A DNA stretch of 33,494 nt from the NCBI GenBank assembly GCA_017992765.1, contig JAGOOA010000002.1:85626-119119 (forward strand), given 5' to 3'. Below the pieces are notes generated by a model, which saw only the letters and a list, made by a program, of their open reading frames with translations, ran no database searches and was not told where the DNA came from. Positions within the stretch are counted from its first letter, which is position 1, and the number at the start of each line of letters is the position of its first letter. Source of the stretch: Syntrophorhabdaceae bacterium (lineage in GTDB: Bacteria > Desulfobacterota > Syntrophorhabdia > Syntrophorhabdales > Syntrophorhabdaceae). The position numbers were made by a program, and so were the translations under genes. This document shows, in pieces, positions 7,548-14,654 of the stretch.

Positions 7548-8694
7548 ATCAACAACGGGCAAACCGACGATGGACAGGATAAACCTGCCGGGGCTCTATG
7601 TCCATGTCCCCTTTTGCAAGACAAAGTGCCCCTATTGTGATTTCTATTCCATTACCGACGACTCTCTCGTTGTGTCCTGGCTTGAAGGGGTCCGGCAGGA
7701 GGCTTCTTTATATGGCAATGAATGGCCGGAGCCTTTCGATACCCTCTACATCGGCGGGGGGACGCCATCTCTCCTTGGCGAACGCGGCCTTGAACGGTTG
7801 ATGGGCATTCTCCAGGATGGTTTTTCCCTTGTCCTGAACGCAGAGGTGACCATCGAGGTAAACCCTGACGACGTCACCCCGTCACTGCTTGCCTGTTGCA
7901 AGGCGCTTGGCTTCAACCGTCTGAGCGTAGGGGTCCAGTCGTTGCAGGAAAAGGAGCTTCGGTTCCTACAGCGAAGGCACACGGCAGCTGGAGCACAGAA
8001 GGCATTAGAGCTCATACAATCAACAGGCTTCCATAATTTTGGCGTCGACCTTATGTACGGCTTCCGTGGCCAGACCATGAAAAGCTGGTCCGACACCCTC
8101 GACAGGGCGCTCGCATGGGAACCCGCCCATCTGTCCTGCTATCAGTTTACCCTTTCAGGGGAAACTCCTTTCGGCAGGATGGTGTCGGATGGCACGCTCC
8201 GCAGGATCACAGAGGAGCAGGAGAGACGATTTTTTATCCATACCTCTCATTTTTTGAGAGATCGAGGCTTTATTCACTACGAGGTCTCGAATTTTGCAAG
8301 GGAGGAAGGGTATTTTGCGCGGCACAACATAAAATACTGGCAACGTGCGCCATACCTCGGCCTTGGCCCCGCAGCGCATTCCTTCCGTGATAACGTCCGC
8401 TGGTGGAACCTCAGGTCTGTGAGGGACTACTGCCGCCTCCTCCAGGAAGGCGGGCACCCCGTGGAAGGGCAGGAGGAACTTTCATCCGATGATGCAAGGC
8501 TTGAAAAGCTCATGCTCGGATTCAGGACGGGAGATGGTGTTGATATCGATGACATTGTAGGACAGGCGGCCGGCGTAGAGGCGTTGACGCGGCTTGCGTC
8601 CTCCGGAATTGTGAGGATCGAAGGGAAAAGGGTCTTGCCGACCCTCGATGGCTACCTGATGGCAGACCGTCTGCCCATGATATTTTTTGTTTAA
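7540..8694 (+). CDS. hemW: HemW-type radical SAM protein
   Basis: The 384-residue protein is of the HemW/HemN superfamily. HemW is regarded as a heme chaperone rather than a coproporphyrinogen dehydrogenase, and the sequence favours HemW. The radical-SAM cluster motif is Cys26-x3-Cys30-x2-Cys33 followed by Asp-Phe, without the extra cysteine (CxC) that HemN has. Other marks are the SAM-binding GGGTPS, the EVNPDD strand, and the late [20 protein letters not shown] block. The ATG at 7540 overlaps the end of lepA. A second ATG at 7570 ([15 protein letters not shown]) is equally close to the family's usual N-terminus, and neither has a clear ribosome site. A 317-base spacer with a probable small RNA follows. 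Confidence 0.92.
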   Translation: MNRSTTGKPTMDRINLPGLYVHVPFCKTKCPYCDFYSITDDSLVVSWLEGVRQEASLYGNEWPEPFDTLYIGGGTPSLLGERGLERLMGILQDGFSLVLNAEVTIEVNPDDVTPSLLACCKALGFNRLSVGVQSLQEKELRFLQRRHTAAGAQKALELIQSTGFHNFGVDLMYGFRGQTMKSWSDTLDRALAWEPAHLSCYQFTLSGETPFGRMVSDGTLRRITEEQERRFFIHTSHFLRDRGFIHYEVSNFAREEGYFARHNIKYWQRAPYLGLGPAAHSFRDNVRWWNLRSVRDYCRLLQEGGHPVEGQEELSSDDARLEKLMLGFRTGDGVDIDDIVGQAAGVEALTRLASSGIVRIEGKRVLPTLDGYLMADRLPMIFFV

Positions 8695-8711
8695 AATTAT
8701 AATAATTTCTA

Positions 8712-8740
8712 TTGACAAAAAAACAGTTATGTTCTATTAT
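8712..8740 (+). promoter_or_regulatory. strong sigma70-type promoter in the hemW-tolQ spacer
   Basis: TTGACA (8712-8717, perfect) and TATTAT (8735-8740, five of six) are separated by exactly 17 bases. There is no ORF of note directly downstream. The first gene, tolQ, starts 272 bases later, beyond a terminator. The promoter therefore appears to serve the RNA at about 8747-8959. Confidence 0.65.
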
Positions 8741-8746
8741 TAAATC

Positions 8747-8959
8747 AAGGTATGTTAAATAATTCACAATATAGCTATTCTGAAATATTTGATAATTGTG
8801 GGTTTTTAAAATATGCCTCTGCATTGTGTTGAAATGACTTTGTAAGGAAAGGTAATTAAGTACATTTCTTCACAAGGTAGCTAAAACAGCAAAACCACCT
8901 CCATAGCTTCTCATAATAACCCCCCTTCCCCCTGGGAACCCACCCAGGGGGTTTTCTTT
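8747..8959 (+). ncRNA. candidate small RNA with own promoter and terminator
   Basis: The interval runs from about seven bases after a near-consensus promoter to the end of a strong intrinsic terminator, giving a transcript of about 210 bases. It is AT-rich compared with the flanking genes and has no coding pattern. A CACAAT/ATTGTG pairing closes a possible 5' hairpin (near 8763-8798). Close to the 3' end lies CCACCTCC (8895-8902), which is complementary to Shine-Dalgarno sequences and could pair with mRNA ribosome sites. I do not recognise a known RNA family; it does not look like tmRNA, RNase P or SRP RNA. It could alternatively be a long leader of tolQ controlled by termination. Confidence 0.45.
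8928..8959 (+). terminator. intrinsic terminator
   Basis: A perfect nine-base stem, CCCCCTGGG (8928-8936) with CCCAGGGGG (8943-8951), has a six-base loop and is followed at once by TTTTCTTT. It ends transcription from the promoter at 8712, and read-through from lepA-hemW, before tolQ. Confidence 0.88.
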
Positions 8960-9011
8960 GGCAGGTGTTTTTCTTTACAAGGATAACCTTTTGTTGTAAG
9001 ATGTTTGCGAA

Positions 9012-9689
9012 ATGGGTTTATCCAGCCTCAATGCATACTCCGGCGGACTTTTCAGCCTAATCTATTCAGCGGGTCCTGTGGCAAAGGCCGTCATGCTGAT
9101 CCTCTTAATCTTTTCCATCATTTCCTGGACGATAATGTTTGTAAAGTTTCGTCAGTATGGGAGAACGGAAAGGGAGGCGGAACGTTTTTTTCATGCCGCA
9201 CGGGAGGCCGATTCCTTTAAAAAGCTCATAACCATATACAGAGAGAGTCCCGACAATTCTTTTTACAGGCTCATACTGGCGTGCTACAAAGAGATCACCA
9301 AGAGGCAAAAAGAGAACAACCCGGAAATAAAACAGGAAACAATTCCAATTATCGAGAATGCGATGAGGATAACGATCTCCGAGGAAACGACAAGGCTTGA
9401 ACGGAGGCTCTCATTCCTTGCGACGACCGCCAACGCCTCACCCTTTATCGGCCTCTTCGGTACTGTCTGGGGGATCATGGACTCTTTCCGGGAGATCGGC
9501 GTCAGGGGAACGACAAGCCTTGCCGTTGTGGCTCCCGGCATAAGCGAAGCGCTCATTGCAACCGCGATGGGGCTTGCGGCGGCCATCCCCGCAGTTCTTG
9601 CGTACAATTACTTTTCGGGCAGGCTCAAAAGGATCATGTCGAGGATGGAGAACGCTTCCCTGTACCTCATCAACCTCATTGGAAAATGA
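9012..9689 (+). CDS. tolQ: TolQ/ExbB-family proton channel subunit
   Basis: The 225-residue inner-membrane protein is of the MotA/TolQ/ExbB family. With TolR it uses the proton gradient to drive a partner that reaches toward the outer membrane. Three membrane segments are visible: one near residues 22-45 (AVMLILLIFSIISWTIMFV), and two in the C-terminal half (FIGLFGTVWGIMDSF and ALIATAMGLAAAIPAVLAYNYF), the latter being the conserved channel signature. The cytoplasmic loop lies between the first and second segments. It is the first gene of tolQ-tolR-tolA-uppP; its stop overlaps the tolR ATG by four bases. The ribosome site before 9012 is weak. TolQ is preferred over ExbB because of the TolA-like third gene, but this is not certain. 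Confidence 0.88.
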   Translation: MGLSSLNAYSGGLFSLIYSAGPVAKAVMLILLIFSIISWTIMFVKFRQYGRTEREAERFFHAAREADSFKKLITIYRESPDNSFYRLILACYKEITKRQKENNPEIKQETIPIIENAMRITISEETTRLERRLSFLATTANASPFIGLFGTVWGIMDSFREIGVRGTTSLAVVAPGISEALIATAMGLAAAIPAVLAYNYFSGRLKRIMSRMENASLYLINLIGK

Positions 9690-10090
9690 AATTATCGCAA
9701 GATAAAGGACCGCTTTCAGAGATAAACGTCATACCCCTCGTTGATATTGTCCTCGTCCTTCTCATCATCTTTATGATCACCGCCCCCATGATGCAGCACG
9801 GCATGAACATCGACATTCCAAACGTCACGGCAAAGCCCCTGCCAACCAAAGACGAACCCCAGATATTGAATATTACAAAGGAACAACGTCTCGTCCTGAA
9901 CGAGAAAAAGCTCGGGATGAAGGAGCTCAAGCCTGCCATCCAGCTCCTGTTTGCCAACAAAAGCAACAAAGAGATCTTTCTCAGGGCTGACAAGGACGTT
10001 CCATACGGATTTGTCGTAAGGTGTATGGGGGTAATACGTGAAGCAGGGATCGAGAAGATAAATATCGTGACCAAACCCCTCGAGGAATGA
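9686..10090 (+). CDS. tolR: TolR/ExbD-family protein
   Basis: The 134-residue partner of the upstream channel subunit has a single membrane helix (VDIVLVLLIIFMITAPMM, about residues 18-35). It begins with the conserved Asp19, which carries protons in this family, after the typical SEINVIPLVD lead. The remainder is a periplasmic domain of about 95 residues, with the ExbD/TolR block EIFLRADKDVPYGFVVRCMGVIREAGI. Four-base overlaps (ATGA) with both neighbours show translational coupling. The length is normal for the family. Confidence 0.9.
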   Translation: MKLSQDKGPLSEINVIPLVDIVLVLLIIFMITAPMMQHGMNIDIPNVTAKPLPTKDEPQILNITKEQRLVLNEKKLGMKELKPAIQLLFANKSNKEIFLRADKDVPYGFVVRCMGVIREAGIEKINIVTKPLEE

Positions 10091-10863
10091 TGCGCGAAGA
10101 AGCCTGGTACAAAATGCTCATCATCTCTTGTGCAATTCACGTCTTCGTTATCGCTGCCTTTAGCATACCTTTTAAAAGATCGTCAAAGCGATTTGATGCC
10201 CTCTCATCATATTCTGTTAACCTTGTCGGCCAGCTTGGCGGTGGTGGAGGCTCAACGGGGGCAGCGAAGGCCGAAAAGAGCCCGCCCGGAGCGAAGCCTG
10301 TCCCTGCCGCTCCGGCACGTGTTAAAAAGCACGCCCCTATAAAAAAACCAGCGAAAGAAGAAGTTTCGTTATCAAAAAAGAAGGTTGCCGCGCGGGAAAA
10401 GACCACCAAAGAAGAGCTGAGCCGGCTCGAAGAGAGGATCCGCGATATGAAAAAGAGGGCGGATTACCTTGACGTATCGAAGACAAAGACAGCAGGTGCA
10501 GGCGGCCAAGGCGGCGCAGGGGCCGGCGCCCCGGGACTGCCGTTCGGGTCTGAGGGTGGGGGCAAACCGCTCGATCCGGCGATGCAGAAGTATATCCTTG
10601 ATATCTGGGATAAGGTAAAGAGCGCCTGGGGCGTCCCGGGTATGACATATAAGAAGGACCTTGAGACGATCGTGATCATAAGGATACGAAAAGACGGAAG
10701 GATCGTGGACATCACTATCGAAAAGAGATCGGGCAACAGGATTTACGACGAGTCGATCCTGAGGGTTTTGAGGGCCGTTGACCCGCTGCCGCCAATTCCG
10801 CCATCGCTTAACACCGATTCTATGGAGCTCGGCTTCAGGTTTCTGCCCGGGGATCTTTCGTGA
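10087..10863 (+). CDS. TolA/TonB-like energy-transducing protein
   Basis: The 258-residue protein has one N-terminal membrane helix (about 8-27, KMLIISCAIHVFVIAAFSIP), a long flexible periplasmic stretch rich in Lys, Pro, Ala and Glu (about 55-150, including a predicted helix around RLEERIRDMKKRADYLD), a Gly-rich hinge, and a C-terminal TonB/TolA-fold domain (about 168-258; IVIIRIRKDGRIVDITIEKRSGN). Such proteins are pulled by the TolQR motor to act at the outer membrane or during division. The layout QR-A fits TolA, but the C-terminal domain also reads as TonB-like. No tolB or pal follows, unlike the classical Tol operon. Confidence 0.82.
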   Translation: MMREEAWYKMLIISCAIHVFVIAAFSIPFKRSSKRFDALSSYSVNLVGQLGGGGGSTGAAKAEKSPPGAKPVPAAPARVKKHAPIKKPAKEEVSLSKKKVAAREKTTKEELSRLEERIRDMKKRADYLDVSKTKTAGAGGQGGAGAGAPGLPFGSEGGGKPLDPAMQKYILDIWDKVKSAWGVPGMTYKKDLETIVIIRIRKDGRIVDITIEKRSGNRIYDESILRVLRAVDPLPPIPPSLNTDSMELGFRFLPGDLS

Positions 10864-11645
10864 ATGCGCTCCAGAGCGTCATCATGGGCGCAGTACAGGG
10901 CGTCACAGAATTTTTACCCATCAGCAGTTCCGCGCATCTCATTGTTATCCCCTGGTTCTTTAACATAGATGACGGCAATATCAATAAGCTCACCTACGAC
11001 GTGATGCTGCATTTCGGCACGCTTCTGGCGATCTTCGTTATTTATGGCAAAAAGTTCATTACCGTTATTGTTGAAGGCCTTATTGACCTCAGAAAGGGGG
11101 CGTTTCGGGACGCATTGCTATTAAAGATCATTATCGCCACCATTCCCGCCGGCGTTGCAGGCCTTCTCGGCAAGGATTTTATTGAACACTCCCTGAGGGC
11201 GCCTTTTGTTGCCGCCTTTATGCTTGTATTTGTTTCTATCCTGATGATCGCTGCCGAGAGGGTGCACGTAAGCAGGAGCAGCATCTCCTATCCCGTTGCT
11301 ATCGCCATCGGCATCGCCCAGGCGTTAGCCCTCGTACCGGGCACGTCGAGGAGCGGGATAACGATTACCATAGCGCTGCTCGTGGGCCTCAGGAGGTCGG
11401 AGGCCGTAGATTTTTCCTTTCTTCTGGCGATACCGATCATACTCGGCACCTCTATATACGAGATGAAACACCTTGATATACACGCGGGCGGCATGGATAT
11501 ATACTTCTATGGCGCCATTTCCGCCTTCGTTTTCGGTATCCTGAGCCTGAAATTTCTCATTGCCTATCTTAAAAAACATTCACTCGACCTTTTCGCCTAT
11601 TACCGGATCGGCATAGCCATCCTCATTTTGCTCTATTCGTTTTAG
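10860..11645 (+). CDS. uppP: undecaprenyl-diphosphate phosphatase (UppP/BacA)
   Basis: The 261-residue polytopic inner-membrane enzyme removes a phosphate from undecaprenyl diphosphate, recycling the lipid carrier for peptidoglycan and O-antigen synthesis. The catalytic signatures are QGVTEFLPISSSAH (about 14-27) and PGTSRSGITIT (about 160-170), the latter containing the active-site Arg. About eight membrane helices are visible. The start is GTG at 10860 and overlaps the stop of the tolA-like gene (GTGA), placing it in the Tol operon. The position often written as Glu in EGxTEFLP is Gln here, a common variant in the family. Low-level bacitracin tolerance is a known effect of this family. Confidence 0.95.
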   Translation: MNALQSVIMGAVQGVTEFLPISSSAHLIVIPWFFNIDDGNINKLTYDVMLHFGTLLAIFVIYGKKFITVIVEGLIDLRKGAFRDALLLKIIIATIPAGVAGLLGKDFIEHSLRAPFVAAFMLVFVSILMIAAERVHVSRSSISYPVAIAIGIAQALALVPGTSRSGITITIALLVGLRRSEAVDFSFLLAIPIILGTSIYEMKHLDIHAGGMDIYFYGAISAFVFGILSLKFLIAYLKKHSLDLFAYYRIGIAILILLYSF

Positions 11646-11684
11646 AGATTGAGTACAAGGGCTCCAGCCGGCGGCTCATTATAG

Positions 11685-11760
11685 ACCGTATATCGTAGTT
11701 CGTATGTCGTATATCGAAATTCAAGAAAAAACCTTTCGCCTTTCACCTTTCACTTTTCAC
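11685..11760. repeat. degenerate word repeats (TATCGTATA and CCTTTCACC themes)
   Basis: In the spacer after uppP, 11685-11725 carries variants of CGTATATCGTA and ends ATATCGAAATTCAAG. The same layout, ending ATATCGAGATTCTCAAG, lies at 25922-25964. A shorter version (TATCGTATACCGTATACCG) is at 14412-14442. Directly behind it, 11731-11760 repeats CCTTTCACCTTTCAC, a theme that recurs inverted at 12788-12833 and 13268-13300. Confidence 0.65.
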
Positions 11761-11784
11761 GATATCGGTGTATTATAAATATGT

Positions 11785-11958
11785 ATGGCGGACGGTAAAG
11801 AACACAGGGGCGATCAGGCCATAGGGAAGACGTTTGTCATCTATGACCCTGAAAAAGAAGGCCATCAGAAGCTGCTCCTCTGCGAGTATCTGAGCGAGCT
11901 CCCGGAGGTGAGCCCGGAAGAGATCAGTGAATATCCCGAGAACAGAAAAAAGCAATAG
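11785..11958 (+). CDS. small hypothetical protein, 57 residues
   Basis: This short ORF (begins MADGKEHRGDQAIGKTFVIY, ends YPENRKKQ) is acidic, soluble and free of membrane segments or Cys clusters. A CEYLSELPEVSPEEISEY stretch looks like two short helices. It lies 16 bases before the preferred start of the glycosylase gene on the same strand, so the two may be co-translated. No clear ribosome site is seen at its ATG, only the AT-rich TATTATAAAT before it. I do not recognise a family. Confidence 0.4.
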   Translation: MADGKEHRGDQAIGKTFVIYDPEKEGHQKLLLCEYLSELPEVSPEEISEYPENRKKQ

Positions 11959-11974
11959 GCCCTCCGGCCAATTC

Positions 11975-12790
11975 ATGCCATCCACAAAGGAAGTATTGTC
12001 ATTCCGCCGGGAAATATACGGCTATTACAAAAAGAACAGGCGCAGCTTCCCCTGGCGGGATACGCACGACCCGTACAATATTCTCGTTTCAGAAATTATG
12101 CTCCAACAGACCCAGGTAGAAAGGGTGAACGGGAAGTACCAGGAATTCGTTGCCGCGTTTCCGGATTTTTCCTCCCTGGCCCGGGCAAGGCTGAATGCGG
12201 TCCTGCTGGTATGGTCGGGGCTTGGCTACAACAGGCGCGCAATATCGCTTGTGAAACTGGCAAAGACGATCGTTGCCGAGCAGGATGGATCGTTGCCAAA
12301 GGATGTTGATAAGCTTGCAGCCCTTCCCGGCATAGGGAAGGCGACCGCAGGCTCGCTCGCCGCCTTCGCGTTCAACCTCCCCTCTGTGTTTACAGAGACG
12401 AACATCAGGAGGGTTTTCATCCATTTCTTTTTCAAGGACAGCGAAGACGTGCACGACAGGGACATACTCCACCTCGTTGAAGTGACCCTTGATAAAACAA
12501 ATCCGCGTGAATGGTATTATGCCCTCATGGATTACGGGGCCATGCTGAAAAAGAAGGTGCCGAATCCGAACAGAAAAAGTGCGCATTATAAAAAGCAAGC
12601 TTCCTTTGAGAACTCCGACAGGAAGATCCGCGGGGAGATCCTGAGAATGCTGCTTGCCGGGAAGCCACTTTCTGCAAGAGAGATATCAGGGGCATTAAAA
12701 GAGAGGTCAGAGAGGGTCGGCAGCATCCTTGGGCAACTGCAAAGAGAAGGGTTTGTAAATGAAGGCGGGCGCGGCTATTACGTACCGTGA
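11975..12790 (+). CDS. MutY-like A/G-mismatch DNA glycosylase, no Fe-S motif
   Basis: From ATG 11975 the protein has 271 residues. It is an HhH-GPD DNA glycosylase of the MutY group, which removes adenine mispaired with oxidised guanine. The early WRDTHDPYNILVSEIMLQQTQVERV block carries the catalytic Glu of MutY. The helix-hairpin-helix LPGIGKATAGSLAAFAF follows. At the usual catalytic Asp (LDGNVKRV in E. coli) the sequence is TETNIRRV, with Glu instead. The C-terminal cysteines that hold MutY's 4Fe-4S cluster are absent. A winged-helix-like segment (KPLSAREISGALKERSERVGSILGQLQREGFV) and the end of the protein take their place. An in-frame GTG at 11927 would add 16 residues. Confidence 0.8.
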   Translation: MPSTKEVLSFRREIYGYYKKNRRSFPWRDTHDPYNILVSEIMLQQTQVERVNGKYQEFVAAFPDFSSLARARLNAVLLVWSGLGYNRRAISLVKLAKTIVAEQDGSLPKDVDKLAALPGIGKATAGSLAAFAFNLPSVFTETNIRRVFIHFFFKDSEDVHDRDILHLVEVTLDKTNPREWYYALMDYGAMLKKKVPNPNRKSAHYKKQASFENSDRKIRGEILRMLLAGKPLSAREISGALKERSERVGSILGQLQREGFVNEGGRGYYVP

Positions 12791-12833
12791 GACATTAAAA
12801 GACGTGAAATGTAAAAAGTGAAATGTAATATCC
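12788..12833. repeat. degenerate repeat (GTGAAATGTAAA theme)
   Basis: Words GACGTGAAATGTAA and AAGTGAAATGTAA follow each other directly after the glycosylase stop. Read on the minus strand they are the TTTCAC theme, and they encode the last codons (SLFTFHVF) of the neighbouring membrane protein. Confidence 0.5.
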
Positions 12834-13250
12834 TGCGCCGAAGACGACATGGAGAATGAGCTGTTCGAGCCATGTGGCGGAGCCGGCCTTTCTTCCCAGC
12901 AGGCCTTGCCCTGCAATCGGAAGGGCTATGAGTAGCATTGACAGCCACAGCACAAAGAAATAGATTGATACGAGCAGCGCCGAGAGGGGCGCAAGCGCGA
13001 GAAGATGGGTTGCGGCAGTATAGATGCCCCCGAAGACGCCGCTTGTGATAAGGTGGATCACGCTGCCTACAATGTAGCGGGTTCGATTGTTCGGTTTCAT
13101 GTTCACGGTCCGGAAGAGGAACTCCCCATCAACGAGTATGAGGCTGGACTTGAATAGCCGAATCCTGAAACAGGCTTCAGAGGCCAGGCCCATCAGGATA
13201 CCTGCCAGTATGCCGGCGATCAATCCTGGAATAACGATCATCATATGCAA
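12795..13250 (-). CDS. small integral membrane protein, 151 residues
   Basis: About four hydrophobic helices are visible (IVIPGLIAGILAGILMGLAS, an IVGSVIHLITSGVFGGIYTA segment, ALLVSIYFFVLWLSMLLIAL, and LHVVFGAGYYISLFTF). A short hydrophilic loop with KPNNRTRY lies after residue 50. I do not recognise a characterised family; it resembles small uncharacterised bacterial membrane proteins with a helix-loop-helix repeat. The last eight codons fall within a low-complexity repeat of the spacer, so the natural C-terminus may have been altered. A ribosome site (GGAGGG) is present just upstream of the ATG on the minus strand. Confidence 0.7.
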   Translation of the reverse strand: MHMMIVIPGLIAGILAGILMGLASEACFRIRLFKSSLILVDGEFLFRTVNMKPNNRTRYIVGSVIHLITSGVFGGIYTAATHLLALAPLSALLVSIYFFVLWLSMLLIALPIAGQGLLGRKAGSATWLEQLILHVVFGAGYYISLFTFHVF

Positions 13251-13267
13251 CCCTCCTTATATATTTG

Positions 13268-13300
13268 TAAAAGGTTAAAGGTGAAAGGTAAAAGGTTTTT
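13268..13300. repeat. degenerate repeat (AAAGGTGAAAGGTAAAAGG theme)
   Basis: Several near copies of AAAGGT(T/G)AAAGG fill the short space between two minus-strand genes. The reverse complement matches the CCTTTCACCTTT theme at 11731-11760. Confidence 0.6.
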
Positions 13301-13305
13301 TAACA

Positions 13306-14646
13306 TTAGAAGATGCCGCCGAGGCTCCCCGCATATCCTGTTAGCTCAACATACCCTTCGCAGGTTACGTCCCGTCCCATTGATGCGCCGCTTCCCCCTA
13401 TAGCCCCCTCCCAGTATGTAATACCCGATGATTCTTCAGTAATAAGCTCCTGGTCGGGAACGTAGGGCGAGATCGTCAGGTCTATCTTCGCCGACGGGAC
13501 ACGGATGCGCCACCGCGCCGGATAGGTCCCGTTGCTTTTTGGACTTTTCCATTGTCCAAGGATATCGATGCTGATCTCAGAAAGCCTGAGGTGGCGGCTT
13601 GCGCCGTCCTTTTCGACGATAGTCCCCGATGATGCCTGCTCCACTGCCCCATCCTTCCTGCGCAGAAAATAGAGCATCAGGTCGCGCCCGTCCGAGAGAT
13701 GGAGGCTGAACCAATCCCAACCCGCCTGATCCGGTGAAAGCTGGTTGGAGCCGAACTCCTGGTCGAACCAGCTTGTTCCTGTAACGCGTACAGGTTGTTT
13801 TGAGGGGGTCCTGATGGTGCCGGTCGTCCTCAGGGCCGTGAAGGAATAGTAATAAGAGGATTGTCCCTCCCCCGGGCCTTTCCTGCTTAACCCCTTTTGA
13901 CCATGCAGGACTGGCGGCTTTTGGGGAACGAGCTCCAGGTTGATCTCCAGATCTTTCTGACGGGCCGAAAGGTGGATAACGTTTTTTACCATGCGCGCTG
14001 ACCAGCTAAGGAGCCACACATTAAGGCCTTTCGTCTCTGAAAAGGCGAGGCCGGGCCCCTTCCGCGATGTCCGCTCGTTATACCAGAACTTCTTTCCAGC
14101 TGCATCGGTAACGGTAAGGTGCGCCAGGTATATGTCGCGTATGGACCACGGGTTGCCGGGGTCTTTCGGCGTTCTTTCGATGCCGTGCCTGAAGAAGGTT
14201 AGCTGGTAGCCGTATCTGTTGCCGCTTTTATCTGCAAGGTTTCCCGTGAAGTACCACCATTCCGTCCTGTACTCAGGATGGCTCCCATGGTCCCGCGGGA
14301 ACGACCATGCCCTCTCGCCTATCGCCCTCTCCCAATCGGCACCGTTGGCGGATGTTGCACAGACAAGGATCGCCAATATAAGAAGGCATAGCGTGCGGCA
14401 TACATCCTTTACGTATATCGTATACCGTATACCGTATATCGTGGTTGCAGGAAAATCCGTTCGGCGTAGCGCGTTCGGCGTTCGAGGTTCAGCATAGCAG
14501 CCAAAAGTAAAAGGCACCGCTAACCGAGGTACTCTGCTTTCCGTTCTTTTCATCTTCTGATCTTCTAGTCGCCTCACGCCTAACGCCTCACGACTTACGG
14601 ATTTATGCTTCTTGCTATTCACTGTTTCGTTCTCACTGCGGAGCAT
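13306..14646 (-). CDS. AttH/CrtC-type lipocalin-like secreted protein
   Basis: The core, from a signal-peptide-like stretch (CRTLCLLILAILVCATSANGA) onward, is a COG5621-type predicted secreted hydrolase. It shares the double lipocalin-like fold with carotenoid 1,2-hydratase CrtC and AttH. Landmarks are YRTEWWYFTGNL, YGYQLTFFRHGIE, GTSWFDQEFGSNQL and GWDWFSLHLSDGRDLMLYFLR. It would be exported and may handle a lipid or other apolar ligand. It is the last gene of an ABC exporter operon, a known association. The start is a problem. No ATG, GTG or TTG lies just before the signal peptide. The best-supported start, 14646 (GGAGGAG upstream), adds about 80 residues encoded by word repeats. An internal ATG at 14553 and an earlier ATG at 14703 are alternatives. 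Confidence 0.78.
   Translation of the reverse strand: MLRSENETVNSKKHKSVSREALGVRRLEDQKMKRTESRVPRLAVPFTFGCYAEPRTPNALRRTDFPATTIYGIRYTIYVKDVCRTLCLLILAILVCATSANGADWERAIGERAWSFPRDHGSHPEYRTEWWYFTGNLADKSGNRYGYQLTFFRHGIERTPKDPGNPWSIRDIYLAHLTVTDAAGKKFWYNERTSRKGPGLAFSETKGLNVWLLSWSARMVKNVIHLSARQKDLEINLELVPQKPPVLHGQKGLSRKGPGEGQSSYYYSFTALRTTGTIRTPSKQPVRVTGTSWFDQEFGSNQLSPDQAGWDWFSLHLSDGRDLMLYFLRRKDGAVEQASSGTIVEKDGASRHLRLSEISIDILGQWKSPKSNGTYPARWRIRVPSAKIDLTISPYVPDQELITEESSGITYWEGAIGGSGASMGRDVTCEGYVELTGYAGSLGGIF
14412..14605. repeat. mosaic of several degenerate repeat families in the 5' end of the lipocalin gene
   Basis: Four themes are stacked: TATCGTATACCG (14412-14442), CCGTTCGGCGTAGCGCGTTCGG (14457-14490; near copy at 30261-30283 with three mismatches), CATCTTCTGATCTTCT (14551-14567), and CGCCTCACGCCTAACG (14569-14605). 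The last ends CTCACGACTTACGGATTTA, whose exact 19-base complement lies at 25882-25900. The reading frame of the lipocalin gene stays open through all of them. Confidence 0.65.
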
Positions 14647-14654
14647 TGCTCCGC

